Source: Odiellus spinosus (taxonomy: Eukaryota > Arthropoda > Arachnida > Opiliones > Phalangiidae). Taken from it: a stretch of DNA of 64,000 nucleotides. The stretch lies in contig OY987226.1 of assembly GCA_963920705.1 (NCBI GenBank), positions 27,784,706 through 27,848,705 on the forward strand. The letters are read 5' to 3'. The position numbers and the translations under genes were made by a program. The notes under the pieces were generated by a model that worked only from the letters and a program-made list of their open reading frames with translations, was not told where the DNA came from and did no database searches. Below, one piece after another: positions 13,401 to 28,800 of this stretch (positions are counted from its first letter, which is position 1; every line of letters starts with the position of its first letter).

Positions 13401-16400
13401 CAAATATCCCAAGTATAGATTTACAAATTTCCTAAGTATAGATCCACAAATTTCCCAAGTATGGATCCACAAATTTCCCAAGTATGGATCCACAAATTTC
13501 CCAAGTATAGATCTACAAATTTCCCAAGTATAAATCCACAAATTTCCCAAGTATAAATCCACAAATTTCCCAAATAAAGATCCACAAATTTTCCAAGTAT
13601 AGATCCACAAATTTCCCAAGTATAGATCCACAAATTTCCCAAGTTTAGATCCACAAATTTCCAAAGTATAGATCAACAAATTTCCCAAGTGTAGATCCAC
13701 AAATTTCCCAAGTATAGATCCACAACTTTCCCAAGTATAGATCCACAAATTTTCCAAGTTTAGATCCACAAATTTCCAAAGTATAGATCAACAAATTTCC
13801 CAAGTGTAGATCCACAAATTTCCCAAGTATAAATCCACAAATTTCCTAAATATAGATCCACATATTTCCCAAGTATAGATTCACAAATTTCAAAAGTATA
13901 GATCCACAAATATCCCAAGTATTTATCCACAAATTTCCCAAGTATGGATCCACAAATTTCCCAAGTATGGATCCACAAATTTCCCAAGTATAGATCCACA
14001 AATTTCCCAAGTATAAATCCACAAATTTCCCAAATATAGATCAACAAATTTCCCAAGTATAAATCCACAAATTTCCCAAGTATAAATCCACAAATTTCCC
14101 AAATATAGATCCACATATTTCCCAAGTATAGATTCACAAATTTCAAAAGTATAGATCCACAAATATCCCAAGTATTTATCCACAAATTTCCCAAGTATGG
14201 ATCCACAAATTTCCCAAGTATAGATCCACAAATTTCCCAAGTATAAATCCACAAATTTCCCAAGTATAAATCCACAGATTTCCCAAATATAGATTCAAAA
14301 TTTCCCAAGTATTTATCCACAAATTTACCAAGAATAGATCCACAAATTTCCCAAGTATAGATCCACAAATATCCCAAGTATAGATTTACAAATTTCCTAA
14401 GTATAGATCCACAAATTTCCCAAGTATGGATCCACAAATTTCCCAAGTATGGATCCACAAATTTCCCAAGTATAGATCCACAAATTTCCCAAGTATAAAT
14501 CCACAAATTTCCCAAGTATAAATCCACAAATTTCCCAAATAAAGATCCACAAATTTTCCAAGTATAGATCCACAAATTTCCCAAGTATAGATCCACAAAT
14601 TTCCCAAGTTTAGATCCACAAATTTCCAAAGTATAGATCAACAAATTTCCCAAGTGTAGATCCACAAATTTCCCAAGTATAGATCCACAAATTTCCCAAG
14701 TATAGATCCACAAGTTTTCCAAGTTTAGATCCACAAATTTCCAAAGTATAGATCAACAAATTTCCCAAGTGTAGATCCACAAATTTCCCAAGTATAAATC
14801 CACAAATTTCCTAAATATAGATCCACATATTTCCCAAGTATAGATTCACAAATTTCAAAAGTATAGATCCACAAATATCCCAAGTATTTATCCACAAATT
14901 TCCCAAGTATGGATCCACAAATTTCCCAAGTATGGATCCACAAATTTCCCAAGTATAGATCCACAAATTTCCCAAGTATAAATCCACAAATTTCCCAAAT
15001 ATAGATCCACAAATTTCCCAAGTATAGATCCAGAAATATCCAAGTATTTATCCACAAATTTACCAAGAATAGATCCACAAATTTCCCAAGTATAGATCCA
15101 CAAATATCCCAAGTAATTATCCACAAACCTCCCAAGTATTTATCCACAAACCTCCCAAGTATAGATCCACAAATTTCAGAAGTATAAATCAACAAATTTT
15201 CCAAAAATAGATCCACAAATTTAAAAAGTAAAGATAAACAAATTTCCCAAGTATAAATCCACAAATTTCCCAAAAATAAATTCACAAATTTCTCAAGTAT
15301 AGATCCACAAATTTCCCAAGTATATATTAACAAATGCCCCAAGTATAGATCTACAAATTTCCCAAGTATAGATCCATAAATTTCACAAGCATATATTAAC
15401 AAATTTCCCAAGTTTAGGTCCACAAATTTCACAAGAATAGATCCACAAATTTCCCAAGTATAGATCCACAAATTTCCCAAGTATAGATCCACAAATTTCC
15501 CAAGTTTAGATCGACAAATTTCCCAAGTATGGATCCACAAATTACCCAAGTATAGATCTACAAATGTCCCAAGTATAGATCTACAAATGTCCCAAGTATA
15601 GATCTACAAATTTCCCAAGTATAGATCTACAAATTTCCCAAGTATAGATCCATAAATTTCCCAAGCATATATTAACAAATTTCCCAAGAATAGGTCCACA
15701 AATTTCCCAAGTATTTATCCACAAATATCCCAAGTATTTATCCACAAATTTCCCAAGTATAGATCCACAAACATCCCAAGTATTTATCCACAAATTTCCC
15801 AAGTATAGATGTACAAATTTTTCAAGTATAGATCCACAAATTTCCCAAGTATAGATCCTCAAATTTCCCAAGTATAGATCCACAAATTTCCCAAGAATAA
15901 ATCCACAAATTTCCCAAGTATAGATCCACAAATTTCCCAAGTATAGATCAACAAATTTCCCAAGTATAGTTTCACAAACTTCCCACGTAAAGATCAACAA
16001 ATTTCCCAAGTATAAATCCACAAATTTCCCAGAAATAGATACACAAATTTCCCAAGTATGGATCCACAAATTTCCCAAGTATAGATACACAAATTTCCCA
16101 AGTATAAATCAACAAATTTCCCAAGTAAAAATCCACAAATTTCCTCAATATAGATCCACAAATTTCCCAACTGTAGATCAACAAATTTCCCAAGTAGAGA
16201 TCCACAAATTTCCCAAGTATAGATCCACAAATATCACAAGTATTTATCCACAAATTTCCCAAGTGTAGATTCTCAAATTTCCTGAGTATTGATCCACAAA
16301 TTTCCCAAGTATAGATTCACAAAGTTCAGAAGCATTTATCCAAAAATTTCAAAAGTATAAATCCACAAATTTCCCAAAAATAAATTCACAAATTTCTCAA

Positions 16401-18413
16401 GTATAGATCCACAAATTTCCCAAGTATATATTAACAAATGTCCCAAGTATAGATCTACAAATTTCTCAAGTATAGGTCCACAAATTTCAATAGAATAGAT
16501 CTACAAATTTCCCAAGTTCCCGAGTATAGGTCCACAAATTTCACAAGAATAGATCCACAAATTTCACAAGAATAGATCCACAAATTTCCCAAGTATAGAT
16601 CCACAAATTTCCCAAGTTTAGATCCACAAATTTCCCAAGTATAGATCCACAAATTTCCCAAGTATAGATCCACAAATGTCCCAAGTATATATCTACAAAT
16701 GTCCCAAGTATAGATCTACAAATGTCCCAAGTATAGATCTACAAATTTCCCAAGCATATATTAACAAATTTCCCAAGAATAGGTCCACAAATTTCCCAGG
16801 TATTTATCCACAAATATCCCAAGTATTTATCCACAAATTTCCCAAGTATAGATCCACAAATTTTTCAAGTATAGATCCACAAATTTCCCAAGTATAGATC
16901 CACAAATTTCCCAAGTATAGATCCACAAATTTCCCAAGAATAGATCCACAAATTTCCAAGTGTAGATCCACAAATTTCCCAAGTATAGATCCACAAATGT
17001 CCCAAGTATATATTAACAAATGTCCCAAGTATAGATCTACAAATGTCCCAAGTATAGATCTACAAATGTCCCAAGTATAGATCTACAAATTTCCCAAGTA
17101 TAGATCCATAAATTTCCCAAGCATATATTAACAAATTTCCCAAGAATAGGTCCACAAATTTCCCAAGTATTTATCCACAAATATCCCAAGTATAGATACA
17201 CAAATTTCCCAAGTATAAATCAACAAATTTCCCAAGTATAAATCCACAAATTTCCCAAGTGTAGATCAACAAATTTCCCAATATAGATCCATAAATTTCA
17301 CAAGCATATATTAACAAATTTCCCAAGTATAGGTCCACAAATTTCACAAGAATAGATCCACAAATTTCCCAAGTATAGATCCACAAATTTCCCAAGTATA
17401 GATGCACAAATTTCCCAAGTTTAGATCCACAAATTTCCCAAGTATAGATCCACAAATTTCCCAAGTATAGATCCACAAATGTCCCAAGTATATATCTACA
17501 AATGTCCCAAGTATAGATCTACAAATGTCCCAAGTATAGATCTACAAATTTCCCAAGTATAGATCCATAAATTTCCCAAGCATATATTAACAAATCTCCC
17601 AAGAAAAGGTCCACAAATTTCCCAAGTATTTATCCACAAATATCCCAAGTATTTATCCACAAATTTCCCAAGTATAGATCCACAAATTTCCCAAGTATAG
17701 ATCCACAAATTTCCCAAGTATAGATCCACAAACATCCCAAGTATTTATCCACAAATTTCCCAAGTATAGATCCACAAATTTTTCAAGTATAGATCCACAA
17801 ATTTCCCAAGTATAGATCCACAAATTTCCCAAGTATAGATCCACAAATTTCCCAAGAATAGATCCACAAATTTCCAAGTGTAGATCCACAAATTTCCCAA
17901 GTATAGATCCACAAATGTCCCAAGTATATATTAACAAATGTCCCAAGTATAGATCTACAAATGTCCCAAGTATAGATCTACAAATGTCCCAAGTATAGAT
18001 CTACAAATTTCCCAAGTATAGATCCATAAATTTCCCAAGCATATATTAAAAAATTTCCCAAGAATAGGTCCACAAATTTCCCAAGTATTTATCCACAAAT
18101 ATCCCAAGTATAGATACACAAATTTCCCAAGTATAAATCAACAAATTTCCCAAGTATAAATCCACAAATTTCCCAAGTGTAGATCAACAAATTTCCCAAT
18201 ATAGATCCATAAATTTCACAAGCATATATTAACAAATTTCCCAAGTATAGGTCCACAAATTTCACAAGAATAGATCCACAAATTTCCCAAGTATAGATCC
18301 ACAAATTTCCCAAGTATAGATCCACAAATTTCCCAAGTTTAGATCCACAAATTTCCCAAGTATAGATCCACAAATTTCCCAAGTATAGATCCACAAATGT
18401 CCCAAGTATATAT
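7556..18413. repeat. HOR: 5.4-kb tandem duplication
   Basis: Two adjacent copies at about 7556-12961 and 12962-18413. The shift is 5406 bp at 7556/12962, 5498 bp at 8262/13760 (92 bp or four monomers extra in copy two), 5475 bp at 10497/15972 and 5452 bp from 11719/17171 to 12637/18089. All steps are near-multiples of 23, so copies differ by whole-monomer gains and losses. A nested 918-bp unit (40 x 23 minus 2) is seen at 11719/12637 and 17171/18089. Confidence 0.8.
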
Positions 18414-20619
18414 CTACAAATGTCCCAAGTATAGATCTACAAATGTCCCAAGTATAGATCTACAAATTTCCCAAGTATAGATCCATAAATTTCCCAAGCA
18501 TATATTAACAAATCTCCCAAGAAAAGGTCCACAAATTTCCCAAGTATTTATCCACAAATATCCCAAGTATTTATCCACAAATTTCCCAAGTATAGATCCA
18601 CAAATTTCCCAAGTATAGATCCACAAATTTCCCAAGTATAGATCCACAAACATCCCAAGTATTTATCCACAAATTTCCCAAGTATAGATCTACAAATTTT
18701 TCAAGTATAGATCCACAAATTTCCCAAGTATAGATCCACAAATTTCCCAAGTATAGATCCACAAATTTCCCAAGAATAAATCCACAAATTTCCCAAGTAT
18801 AGATCCACAAATTTCCAAGTGTAGATCAACACATTTCCCAAGTATAGATTCACAAATTTCCCAAGTATAGATCCACAAATTTCTCAAGTGTAGATCCACA
18901 AATTTTCCAAGTTTAGATTTACAAATTTCCAAAGTATAGATCCACAAATTTCCCAAGTATAAATACACAAATTTTCCAAAAATAAATTCACAAATTTCTC
19001 AAGTATAGTTCCACAAATTTCCCAAGTATATATTAACAAATTTCCCAAGTATAGGTCCACAAATTTCACAAGAATAGATCCACAAATTTCCCAAGTATAG
19101 ATCCACAAATTTCCCAAGTATAGATCCACAAGTTTGAGAAGTATTTATCCACAAATTTCCCAAGTATAGATACACAAATTTCCCAAGTATAGTTTCACAA
19201 ACATCCCAAGTATTTATCCACAAATTTCTCAAGTATATATATACAAATTTCCCAAGTATAGATATACAAATTTCTCAAGTATAGGTCCACAAATTTCCCA
19301 AGTATAGATCTACAAATTTTTCAAGTATAGATCCACAAATTTCTCAATTGTAGATCCACAAATTTTACAAGTTTAGATTTACAAATTTCCAAAGTATAGA
19401 TCAACAAATTTCCCAAGTATAGATCCACAAATTTCCCAAGTTTAGATCCACAAATTTCCCAAGTATAGATCCACAAATTTCCCAAGTATAGATCCACAAA
19501 TGTCCCAAGTATATATCTACAAATGTCCCAAGTATAGATCTACAAATGTCCCAAGTATAGATCTACAAATTTCCCAAGTATAGATCCATAAATTTCCCAA
19601 GCATATATTAACAAATCTCCCAAGAAAAGGTCCACAAATTTCCCAAGTATTTATCCACAAATATCCCAAGTATTTATCCACAAATTTCCCAAGTATAGAT
19701 CCACAAATTTCCCAAGTATAGATCCACAAATTTCCCAAGTATAGATCCACAAACATCCCAAGTATTTATCCACAAATTTCCCAAGTATAGATCTACAAAT
19801 TTTTCAAGTATAGATCCACAAATTTCCCAAGTATAGATCCACAAATTTCCCAAGTATAGATCCACAAATTTCCCAAGAATAAATCCACAAATTTCCCAAG
19901 TATAGATCCACAAATTTCCAAGTGTAGATCAACACATTTCCCAAGTATAGATTCACAAATTTCCCAAGTATAGATCCACAAATTTCTCAAGTGTAGATCC
20001 ACAAATTTTCCAAGTTTAGATTTACAAATTTCCAAAGTATAGATCCACAAATTTCCCAAGTATAAATACACAAATTTTCCAAAAATAAATTCACAAATTT
20101 CTCAAGTATAGTTCCACAAATTTCCCAAGTATATATTAACAAATTTCCCAAGTATAGGTCCACAAATTTCACAAGAATAGATCCACAAATTTCCCAAGTA
20201 TAGATCCACAAATTTCCCAAGTATAGATCCACAAGTTTGAGAAGTATTTATCCACAAATTTCCCAAGTATAGATACACAAATTTCCCAAGTATAGTTTCA
20301 CAAACATCCCAAGTATTTATCCACAAATTTCCCAAGTATATATATACAAATTTCCCAAGTATAGATATACAAATTTCTCAAGTATAGGTCCACAAATTTC
20401 CCAAGTATAGATCTACAAATTTTTCAAGTATAGATCCACAAATTTCTCAATTGTAGATCCACAAATTTTACAAGTTTAGATTTACAAATTTCCAAAGTAT
20501 AGATCAACAAATTTCCCAAGTATAGATCCACAAATTTCCCAAGTATAGATCCACAAATTTCCGAAGCATAAATCCACAAATTTCCCAAATATAGATCCAC
20601 ATATTTCCAAAGTATAAAT
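18414..20619. repeat. HOR: 1,103-bp tandem unit in copy A
   Basis: About 18414-19516 is followed by a near-identical 19517-20619 (shift 1103 bp, 48 x 23 minus 1), anchored at 18690/19793, 18884/19987 and 18999/20102. The first unit carries a private change near 19225 (TCTCAAGTATATATA in place of TCCCAAGTATATATA). Confidence 0.8.
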
Positions 20620-23329
20620 CCACAAATTTTCCAAGTATAGATTCACAAATTTCCCAAGTATAGATCCACAAATATCCCAAGTATTTATCCACAAATTTCC
20701 CAAGTATAGATCCACAAATTTGCCAAGTATAGATCCACAAATATCACAAGTATTTATCCACAAATTTCCCAAGTGTAGATTCTCAAATTTCCAGAGTATA
20801 GATCCACAAATTTCCCAAGTATAGATTCACAAAGTTCAGAAGTATTTATCCAAAAATTTCAAAAGTATAAATCCACAAATTTCCCAAAAATTAATTCACA
20901 AATTTCTCAAGTATAGATCCACAAATTTCCCAAGTATATATTAACAAATGTCCCAAGTATAGATCTACAAATTTCCCAATATAGATCCATAAATTTCACA
21001 AGCATATATTAACAAATTTCCCAAGTATAGGTCCACAAATTTCACAAGAATAGATCCACAAATTTCCCAAGTATAGATCCACAAATTTCCCAAGTTTAGA
21101 TCCACAAATTTCCCAAGTATAGATCCACAAATTTCCCAAGTATAGATCCACAAATGTCCCAAGTATATATCTACAAATGTCCCAAGTATAGATCTACAAA
21201 TGTCCCAAGTATAGATCTACAAATTTCCCAAGTATAGATCCATAAATTTCCCAAGCATATATTAACAAATCTCCCAAGAAAAGGTCCACAAATTTCCCAA
21301 GTATTTATCCACAAATATCCCAAGTATTTATCCACAAATTTCCCAAGTATAGATCCACAAATTTCTTAAGTATAGATCCACAAATTTCCCAAGTATAGAT
21401 CCACATATTTCTCAAGTGTAGATCCACAAATTTTCCAAGTTTAGATTTACAAATTTCCAAAGTATAGATCCACAAATTTCCCAAGTATAAATACACAAAT
21501 TTTCCAAAAATAAATTCACAAATTTCTCAAGTATAGTTCCACAAATTTCCCAAGTATATATTAACAAATTTCCCAAGTATAGGTCCACAAATTCCACAAG
21601 AATAGATCCACAAATTTCCCAAGTATAGATCCACAAATTTCCCAAGTATAGATCCACAAGTTTGAGAAGTATTTATCCACAAATTTCCCAAGTATAGATA
21701 CACAAATTTCCCAAGTATAGTTTCACAAACATCCCAAGTATTTATCCACAAATTTCCCAAGTATAGATATACAAATTTCTCAAGTATAGGTCCACTAATT
21801 TCCCAAGTATATATTAACAAATGCCCAAGTATAGATCTACAAATTTTTCAAGTATAGATCCACAAATTTCTCAATTGTAGATCCACAAATTTTACAAGTT
21901 TAGATTTACAAATTTCCAAAGTATAGATCAACAAATTTCCCAAGTATAGATCCACAAATTTCCCAAGTATAGATCCACAAATTTCCGAAGCATAAATCCA
22001 CAAATTTCCCAAATATAGATCCACATATTTCCAAAGTATAAATCCACAAATTTTCCAAGTATAGATTCACAAATTTCCCAAGTATAGATCCACAAATATC
22101 CCAAGTATTTATCCACAAATTTCCCAAGTATAGATCCACAAATTTGCCAAGTATAGATCCACAAATATCACAAGTATTTATCCACAAATTTCCCAAGTGT
22201 AGATTCTCAAATTTCCAGAGTATAGATCCACAAATTTCCCAAGTATAGATTCACAAAGTTCAGAAGTATTTATCCAAAAATTTCAAAAGTATAAATCCAC
22301 AAATTTCCCAAAAATTAATTCACAAATTTCTCAAGTATAGATCCACAAATTTCCCAAGTATATATTAACAAATGTCCCAAGTATAGATCTACAAATTTCC
22401 CAATATAGATCCATAAATTTCACAAGCATATATTAACAAATTTCCCAAGTATAGGTCCACAAATTTCACAAGAATAGATCCACAAATTTCCCAAGTATAG
22501 ATCCACAAATTTCCCAAGTTTAGATCCACAAATTTCCCAAGTATAGATCCACAAATTTCCCAAGTATAGATCCACAAATGTCCCAAGTATATATCTACAA
22601 ATGTCCCAAGTATAGATCTACAAATGTCCCAAGTATAGATCTACAAATTTCTCAAGCATATATTAACAAATTTCCCAAGAATAGGTCCGCAAATTTCCCA
22701 AGTTTTTATCCACAAATATCCCAAGTATTTATCCACAAATTTCCCAAGTATAGATCCACAAACATCCCAAGTATTTATCCACAAATTTCCCAAGTATAGA
22801 TCTACAAATTTTTCAAGTATAGATAAACAAATTTCCCAAATATAGATCCACAAATTTCCCAAGTATAGATCCACAAATTTCCCAAGAATAAATCCACAAA
22901 TTTCCCAAGTATAGATCCACAAATTTCCCAAGTATAGATCTACAAATATCCCAAGTATTTATCCACAAATTTCCCAAGTATAGATCCACAAATTTGCCAA
23001 GTATAGATCCACTAATATCCCAAGTGTTTATCCACAAAATTCCCAAGTATATATCAACAAATTTTTCAAGTATAGATCCACAAATTTCCCAAGTATAGAT
23101 CCACACATTTCCCAAGTATAAATCCACAAATTTCCCAAGTATAGTTTCACAAACTTCCCAAGTAAAGATCAACAAATTTCCCAAGTATAAATCCACAAAT
23201 TTTTTAGAAATAGATACACAAATTTCCCAAGTATGGATCCACAAATTTCCCAAGTATAGATACACAAATTTCCAAAGTATAAATCAACAAATTTCCCAAG
23301 TATAAATCCACAAATTTCCCAAGTATAGA
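20482..23329. repeat. HOR: 1,424-bp spacing in copy A
   Basis: The block near 20482-21162 recurs near 21906-22586 at 1424 bp (62 x 23 minus 2). In copy B the corresponding blocks (28663 and 30316) are 1653 bp apart. The difference is the same 229-bp segment that distinguishes the two 8-kb copies. Confidence 0.75.
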
Positions 23330-26300
23330 TCCACAAATTTCCCAAGTGTAGATCAACAAATTTCCCAAGTATAGATACACAAATTTCCAAAGTATAAATC
23401 CACAAATTTCCCAAGTATAGATCCACAAATTTCCCAAGTGTAGATCTACAAATTTGCCAAGTATAGATCCACAAATTTCCCAAGTATAGATCCACAAATA
23501 TCCCAAGTATAGATCCACTAATATCCCAAGTGTTTATCCACAAAATTCCCAAGTATATATCAACAAATTTTTCAAGTATAGATCCACAAATTTCCCAAGT
23601 ATAGATCCACACATTTCCCAAGTATAAATCCACAAATTTCCCAAGTATAGTTTCACAAACTTCCCAAGTAAAGATCAACAAATTTCCCAAGTATAAATCC
23701 ACAAATTTTTTAGAAATAGATTCACAAATTTCCCAAGTATTGATCCACAAATTTGCCAAGTATAGATCCACTAATATCCCAAGTATTTATCCACAAATTT
23801 CCCAAGTATTTATCCACAAATTTACCAAGAATAGATCCACAAATTTCCCAAGTATAGATCCACAAATATCCCAAGTATAGATTTACAAATTTCCTAAGTA
23901 TAAATCCACAAATTTCCCAAGTATAGATCCACAAATTTCCCAAGTATAGATCAACAAATTTCCCAAGTATAGTTTCACAAACTTCCCAAGTAAAGATCAA
24001 CAAATTTCCCAAGTATAAATCCACAAATTTCCCAGAAATAGATACACAAATTTCCCAAGTATGGATCCACAAATTTCCCAAGTATAGATACACAAATTTC
24101 CCAAGTATAAATCAACAAATTTCCCAAGTGTAGATCAACAAATTTTCAGAGTATAGATCCACAAATATCCCAAGTATTTATCCACAAATTTCCCAAGTGT
24201 AGATTCTCAAATTTCCAGAGTATAGATCCACAAATTTCCCAAGTATAGATACACAAATTTCCAAAGTATAAATCAACAAATTTCCCAAGTATAAATCCAC
24301 AAATTTCCCAAGTATAGATCCACAAATTTCCAAAGTGTAGATCAACAAATTTGCCAAGTATAGATCCACAAATTTCCCAAGTATAGATCCACAAATATCC
24401 CAAGTATAGATCCACAAATTTCCCAAGTATTTATCCACAAATTTCCCAAGTGTAGATTCTCAAATTTCCAGAGTATAGATCCACAAATTTCCCAAGTATA
24501 GATCCACAAATTTGCCAAGTATAGATCCACTAATATCCCAAGTATTTATCCACAAATTTCCCAAGTATAAATCAACAAATTTTTCAAGTATAGATCCACA
24601 AATTTCCCAAGTATAGATCCACACATTTCCCTAGTATAAATCCACAAATTTCCCAAGTATAGATCCACAAATTTCCCAAGTATAGATCAACAAATTTCCC
24701 AAGTATAGTTTCACAAAATTCCCAAGTAAAGATCAACAAAATTCCCAAGTATAAATCCACAAATTTCCCAGAAATAGATCCACAAATTTCCCAAGTATAG
24801 ATCCACACATTTCCCAAGTATAAATCCACAAATTTCCCAAGTATAGATCCACAAATATCCCAAGTATAGATCCACTAATATCCCAAGTGTTTATCCACAA
24901 AATTCCCAAGTATATATCAACTAATTTTTCAAGTATAGATCCACAAATTTCCCAAGTATAGATCCACACATTTCCCAAGTATAAATCCACAAATTTCCCA
25001 AGTATAGTTTCACAAACTTCCCAAGTAAAGATCAACAAATTTCCCAAGTATAAATCCACAAATTTTTTAGAAATAGATACACAAATTTCCCAAGTATTGA
25101 TCCACAAATTTCCCAAGTATAGATACACAAATTTCCAAAGTATAAATCAACAAATTTCCCAAGTATAAATCCACAAATTTCCCAAGTATAGATAAACAAA
25201 TTTCCCAAGTATTGATACACAAATTTCCAAAGTATAAATCAACAAATTTCCCAAGTATAAATCCACAAATTTCCCAAGTATAGATCCACAAATTTCCCAA
25301 GTGTAGATCAACAAATTTGCCAAGTATAGATCCACAAATTTCCCAAGTATAGATCCACAAATATCCCAAGTATAGATCCACAAATTTCCCAAGTATTTAT
25401 CCACAAATTTCCCAAGTGTAGATTCTCAAATTTCCAGAGTATAGATCCACAAATTTCCCAAGTATAGATCCACAAATTTGCCAAGTATAGATCCACTAAT
25501 ATCCCAAGTATTTATCCACAAATTTCCCAAGTATAGATCAACAAATTTTTCAAGTATAGATCCACAAATTTCCCAAGTATAGATCCACACATTTCCCTAG
25601 TATAAATCCACAAATTTCCCAAGTATAGATCCACAAATTTCCCAAGTATAGATCCACAAATTTCCCAAGTATATATCTACAAATGTCCCAAGTATAGATC
25701 TACAAATGTCCCAAGTATAGATCTACAAATTTCCCAAGTATAGATCCATAAATTTCCCAAGCATATATTAACAAATCTCCCAAGAAAAGGTCCACAAATT
25801 TCCCAAGTATTTATCCACAAATATCCCAAGTATTTATCCACAAATTTCCCAAGTATAGATCCACAAATTTCCCAAGTATAGATCCACAAATTTCCCAAGT
25901 ATAGATCCACAAACATCCCAAGTATTTATCCACAAATTTCCCAAGTATAGATCCACAAATTTTTCAAGTATAGATCCACAAATTTCCCAAGTATAGATCC
26001 ACAAATTTCCCAAGTATAGATCCACAAATTTCCCAAGAATAGATCCACAAATTTCCAAGTGTAGATCCACAAATTTCCCAAGTATAGATCCACAAATGTC
26101 CCAAGTATATATTAACAAATGTCCCAAGTATAGATCTACAAATGTCCCAAGTATAGATCTACAAATGTCCCAAGTATAGATCTACAAATTTCCCAAGTAT
26201 AGATCCATAAATTTCCCAAGCATATATTAAAAAATTTCCCAAGAATAGGTCCACAAATTTCCCAAGTATTTATCCACAAATATCCCAAGTATAGATACAC

Positions 26301-26594
26301 AAATTTCCCAAGTATAAATCAACAAATTTCCCAAGTATAAATCCACAAATTTCCCAAGTGTAGATCAACAAATTTCCCAATATAGATCCATAAATTTCAC
26401 AAGCATATATTAACAAATTTCCCAAGTATAGGTCCACAAATTTCACAAGAATAGATCCACAAATTTCCCAAGTATAGATCCACAAATTTCCCAAGTATAG
26501 ATCCACAAATTTCCCAAGTTTAGATCCACAAATTTCCCAAGTATAGATCCACAAATTTCCCAAGTATAGATCCACAAATGTCCCAAGTATATAT

Positions 26595-28800
26595 CTACAA
26601 ATGTCCCAAGTATAGATCTACAAATGTCCCAAGTATAGATCTACAAATTTCCCAAGTATAGATCCATAAATTTCCCAAGCATATATTAACAAATCTCCCA
26701 AGAAAAGGTCCACAAATTTCCCAAGTATTTATCCACAAATATCCCAAGTATTTATCCACAAATTTCCCAAGTATAGATCCACAAATTTCCCAAGTATAGA
26801 TCCACAAATTTCCCAAGTATAGATCCACAAACATCCCAAGTATTTATCCACAAATTTCCCAAGTATAGATCTACAAATTTTTCAAGTATAGATCCACAAA
26901 TTTCCCAAGTATAGATCCACAAATTTCCCAAGTATAGATCCACAAATTTCCCAAGAATAAATCCACAAATTTCCCAAGTATAGATCCACAAATTTCCAAG
27001 TGTAGATCAACACATTTCCCAAGTATAGATTCACAAATTTCCCAAGTATAGATCCACAAATTTCTCAAGTGTAGATCCACAAATTTTCCAAGTTTAGATT
27101 TACAAATTTCCAAAGTATAGATCCACAAATTTCCCAAGTATAAATACACAAATTTTCCAAAAATAAATTCACAAATTTCTCAAGTATAGTTCCACAAATT
27201 TCCCAAGTATATATTAACAAATTTCCCAAGTATAGGTCCACAAATTTCACAAGAATAGATCCACAAATTTCCCAAGTATAGATCCACAAATTTCCCAAGT
27301 ATAGATCCACAAGTTTGAGAAGTATTTATCCACAAATTTCCCAAGTATAGATACACAAATTTCCCAAGTATAGTTTCACAAACATCCCAAGTATTTATCC
27401 ACAAATTTCCCAAGTATATATATACAAATTTCCCAAGTATAGATATACAAATTTCTCAAGTATAGGTCCACAAATTTCCCAAGTATAGATCTACAAATTT
27501 TTCAAGTATAGATCCACAAATTTCTCAATTGTAGATCCACAAATTTTACAAGTTTAGATTTACAAATTTCCAAAGTATAGATCAACAAATTTCCCAAGTA
27601 TAGATCCACAAATTTCCCAAGTTTAGATCCACAAATTTCCCAAGTATAGATCCACAAATTTCCCAAGTATAGATCCACAAATGTCCCAAGTATATATCTA
27701 CAAATGTCCCAAGTATAGATCTACAAATGTCCCAAGTATAGATCTACAAATTTCCCAAGTATAGATCCATAAATTTCCCAAGCATATATTAACAAATCTC
27801 CCAAGAAAAGGTCCACAAATTTCCCAAGTATTTATCCACAAATATCCCAAGTATTTATCCACAAATTTCCCAAGTATAGATCCACAAATTTCCCAAGTAT
27901 AGATCCACAAATTTCCCAAGTATAGATCCACAAACATCCCAAGTATTTATCCACAAATTTCCCAAGTATAGATCTACAAATTTTTCAAGTATAGATCCAC
28001 AAATTTCCCAAGTATAGATCCACAAATTTCCCAAGTATAGATCCACAAATTTCCCAAGAATAAATCCACAAATTTCCCAAGTATAGATCCACAAATTTCC
28101 AAGTGTAGATCAACACATTTCCCAAGTATAGATTCACAAATTTCCCAAGTATAGATCCACAAATTTCTCAAGTGTAGATCCACAAATTTTCCAAGTTTAG
28201 ATTTACAAATTTCCAAAGTATAGATCCACAAATTTCCCAAGTATAAATACACAAATTTTCCAAAAATAAATTCACAAATTTCTCAAGTATAGTTCCACAA
28301 ATTTCCCAAGTATATATTAACAAATTTCCCAAGTATAGGTCCACAAATTTCACAAGAATAGATCCACAAATTTCCCAAGTATAGATCCACAAATTTCCCA
28401 AGTATAGATCCACAAGTTTGAGAAGTATTTATCCACAAATTTCCCAAGTATAGATACACAAATTTCCCAAGTATAGTTTCACAAACATCCCAAGTATTTA
28501 TCCACAAATTTCCCAAGTATATATATACAAATTTCCCAAGTATAGATATACAAATTTCTCAAGTATAGGTCCACAAATTTCCCAAGTATAGATCTACAAA
28601 TTTTTCAAGTATAGATCCACAAATTTCTCAATTGTAGATCCACAAATTTTACAAGTTTAGATTTACAAATTTCCAAAGTATAGATCAACAAATTTCCCAA
28701 GTATAGATCCACAAATTTCCCAAGTATAGATCCACAAATTTCCGAAGCATAAATCCACAAATTTCCCAAATATAGATCCACATATTTCCAAAGTATAAAT
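26595..28800. repeat. HOR: 1,103-bp tandem unit in copy B
   Basis: About 26595-27697 and 27698-28800 repeat at 1103-bp spacing (anchors 26871/27974, 27065/28168, 27180/28283). This is the copy-B counterpart of the pair at 18414-20619, so the 1103-bp duplication predates the 8.2-kb duplication. Confidence 0.8.
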
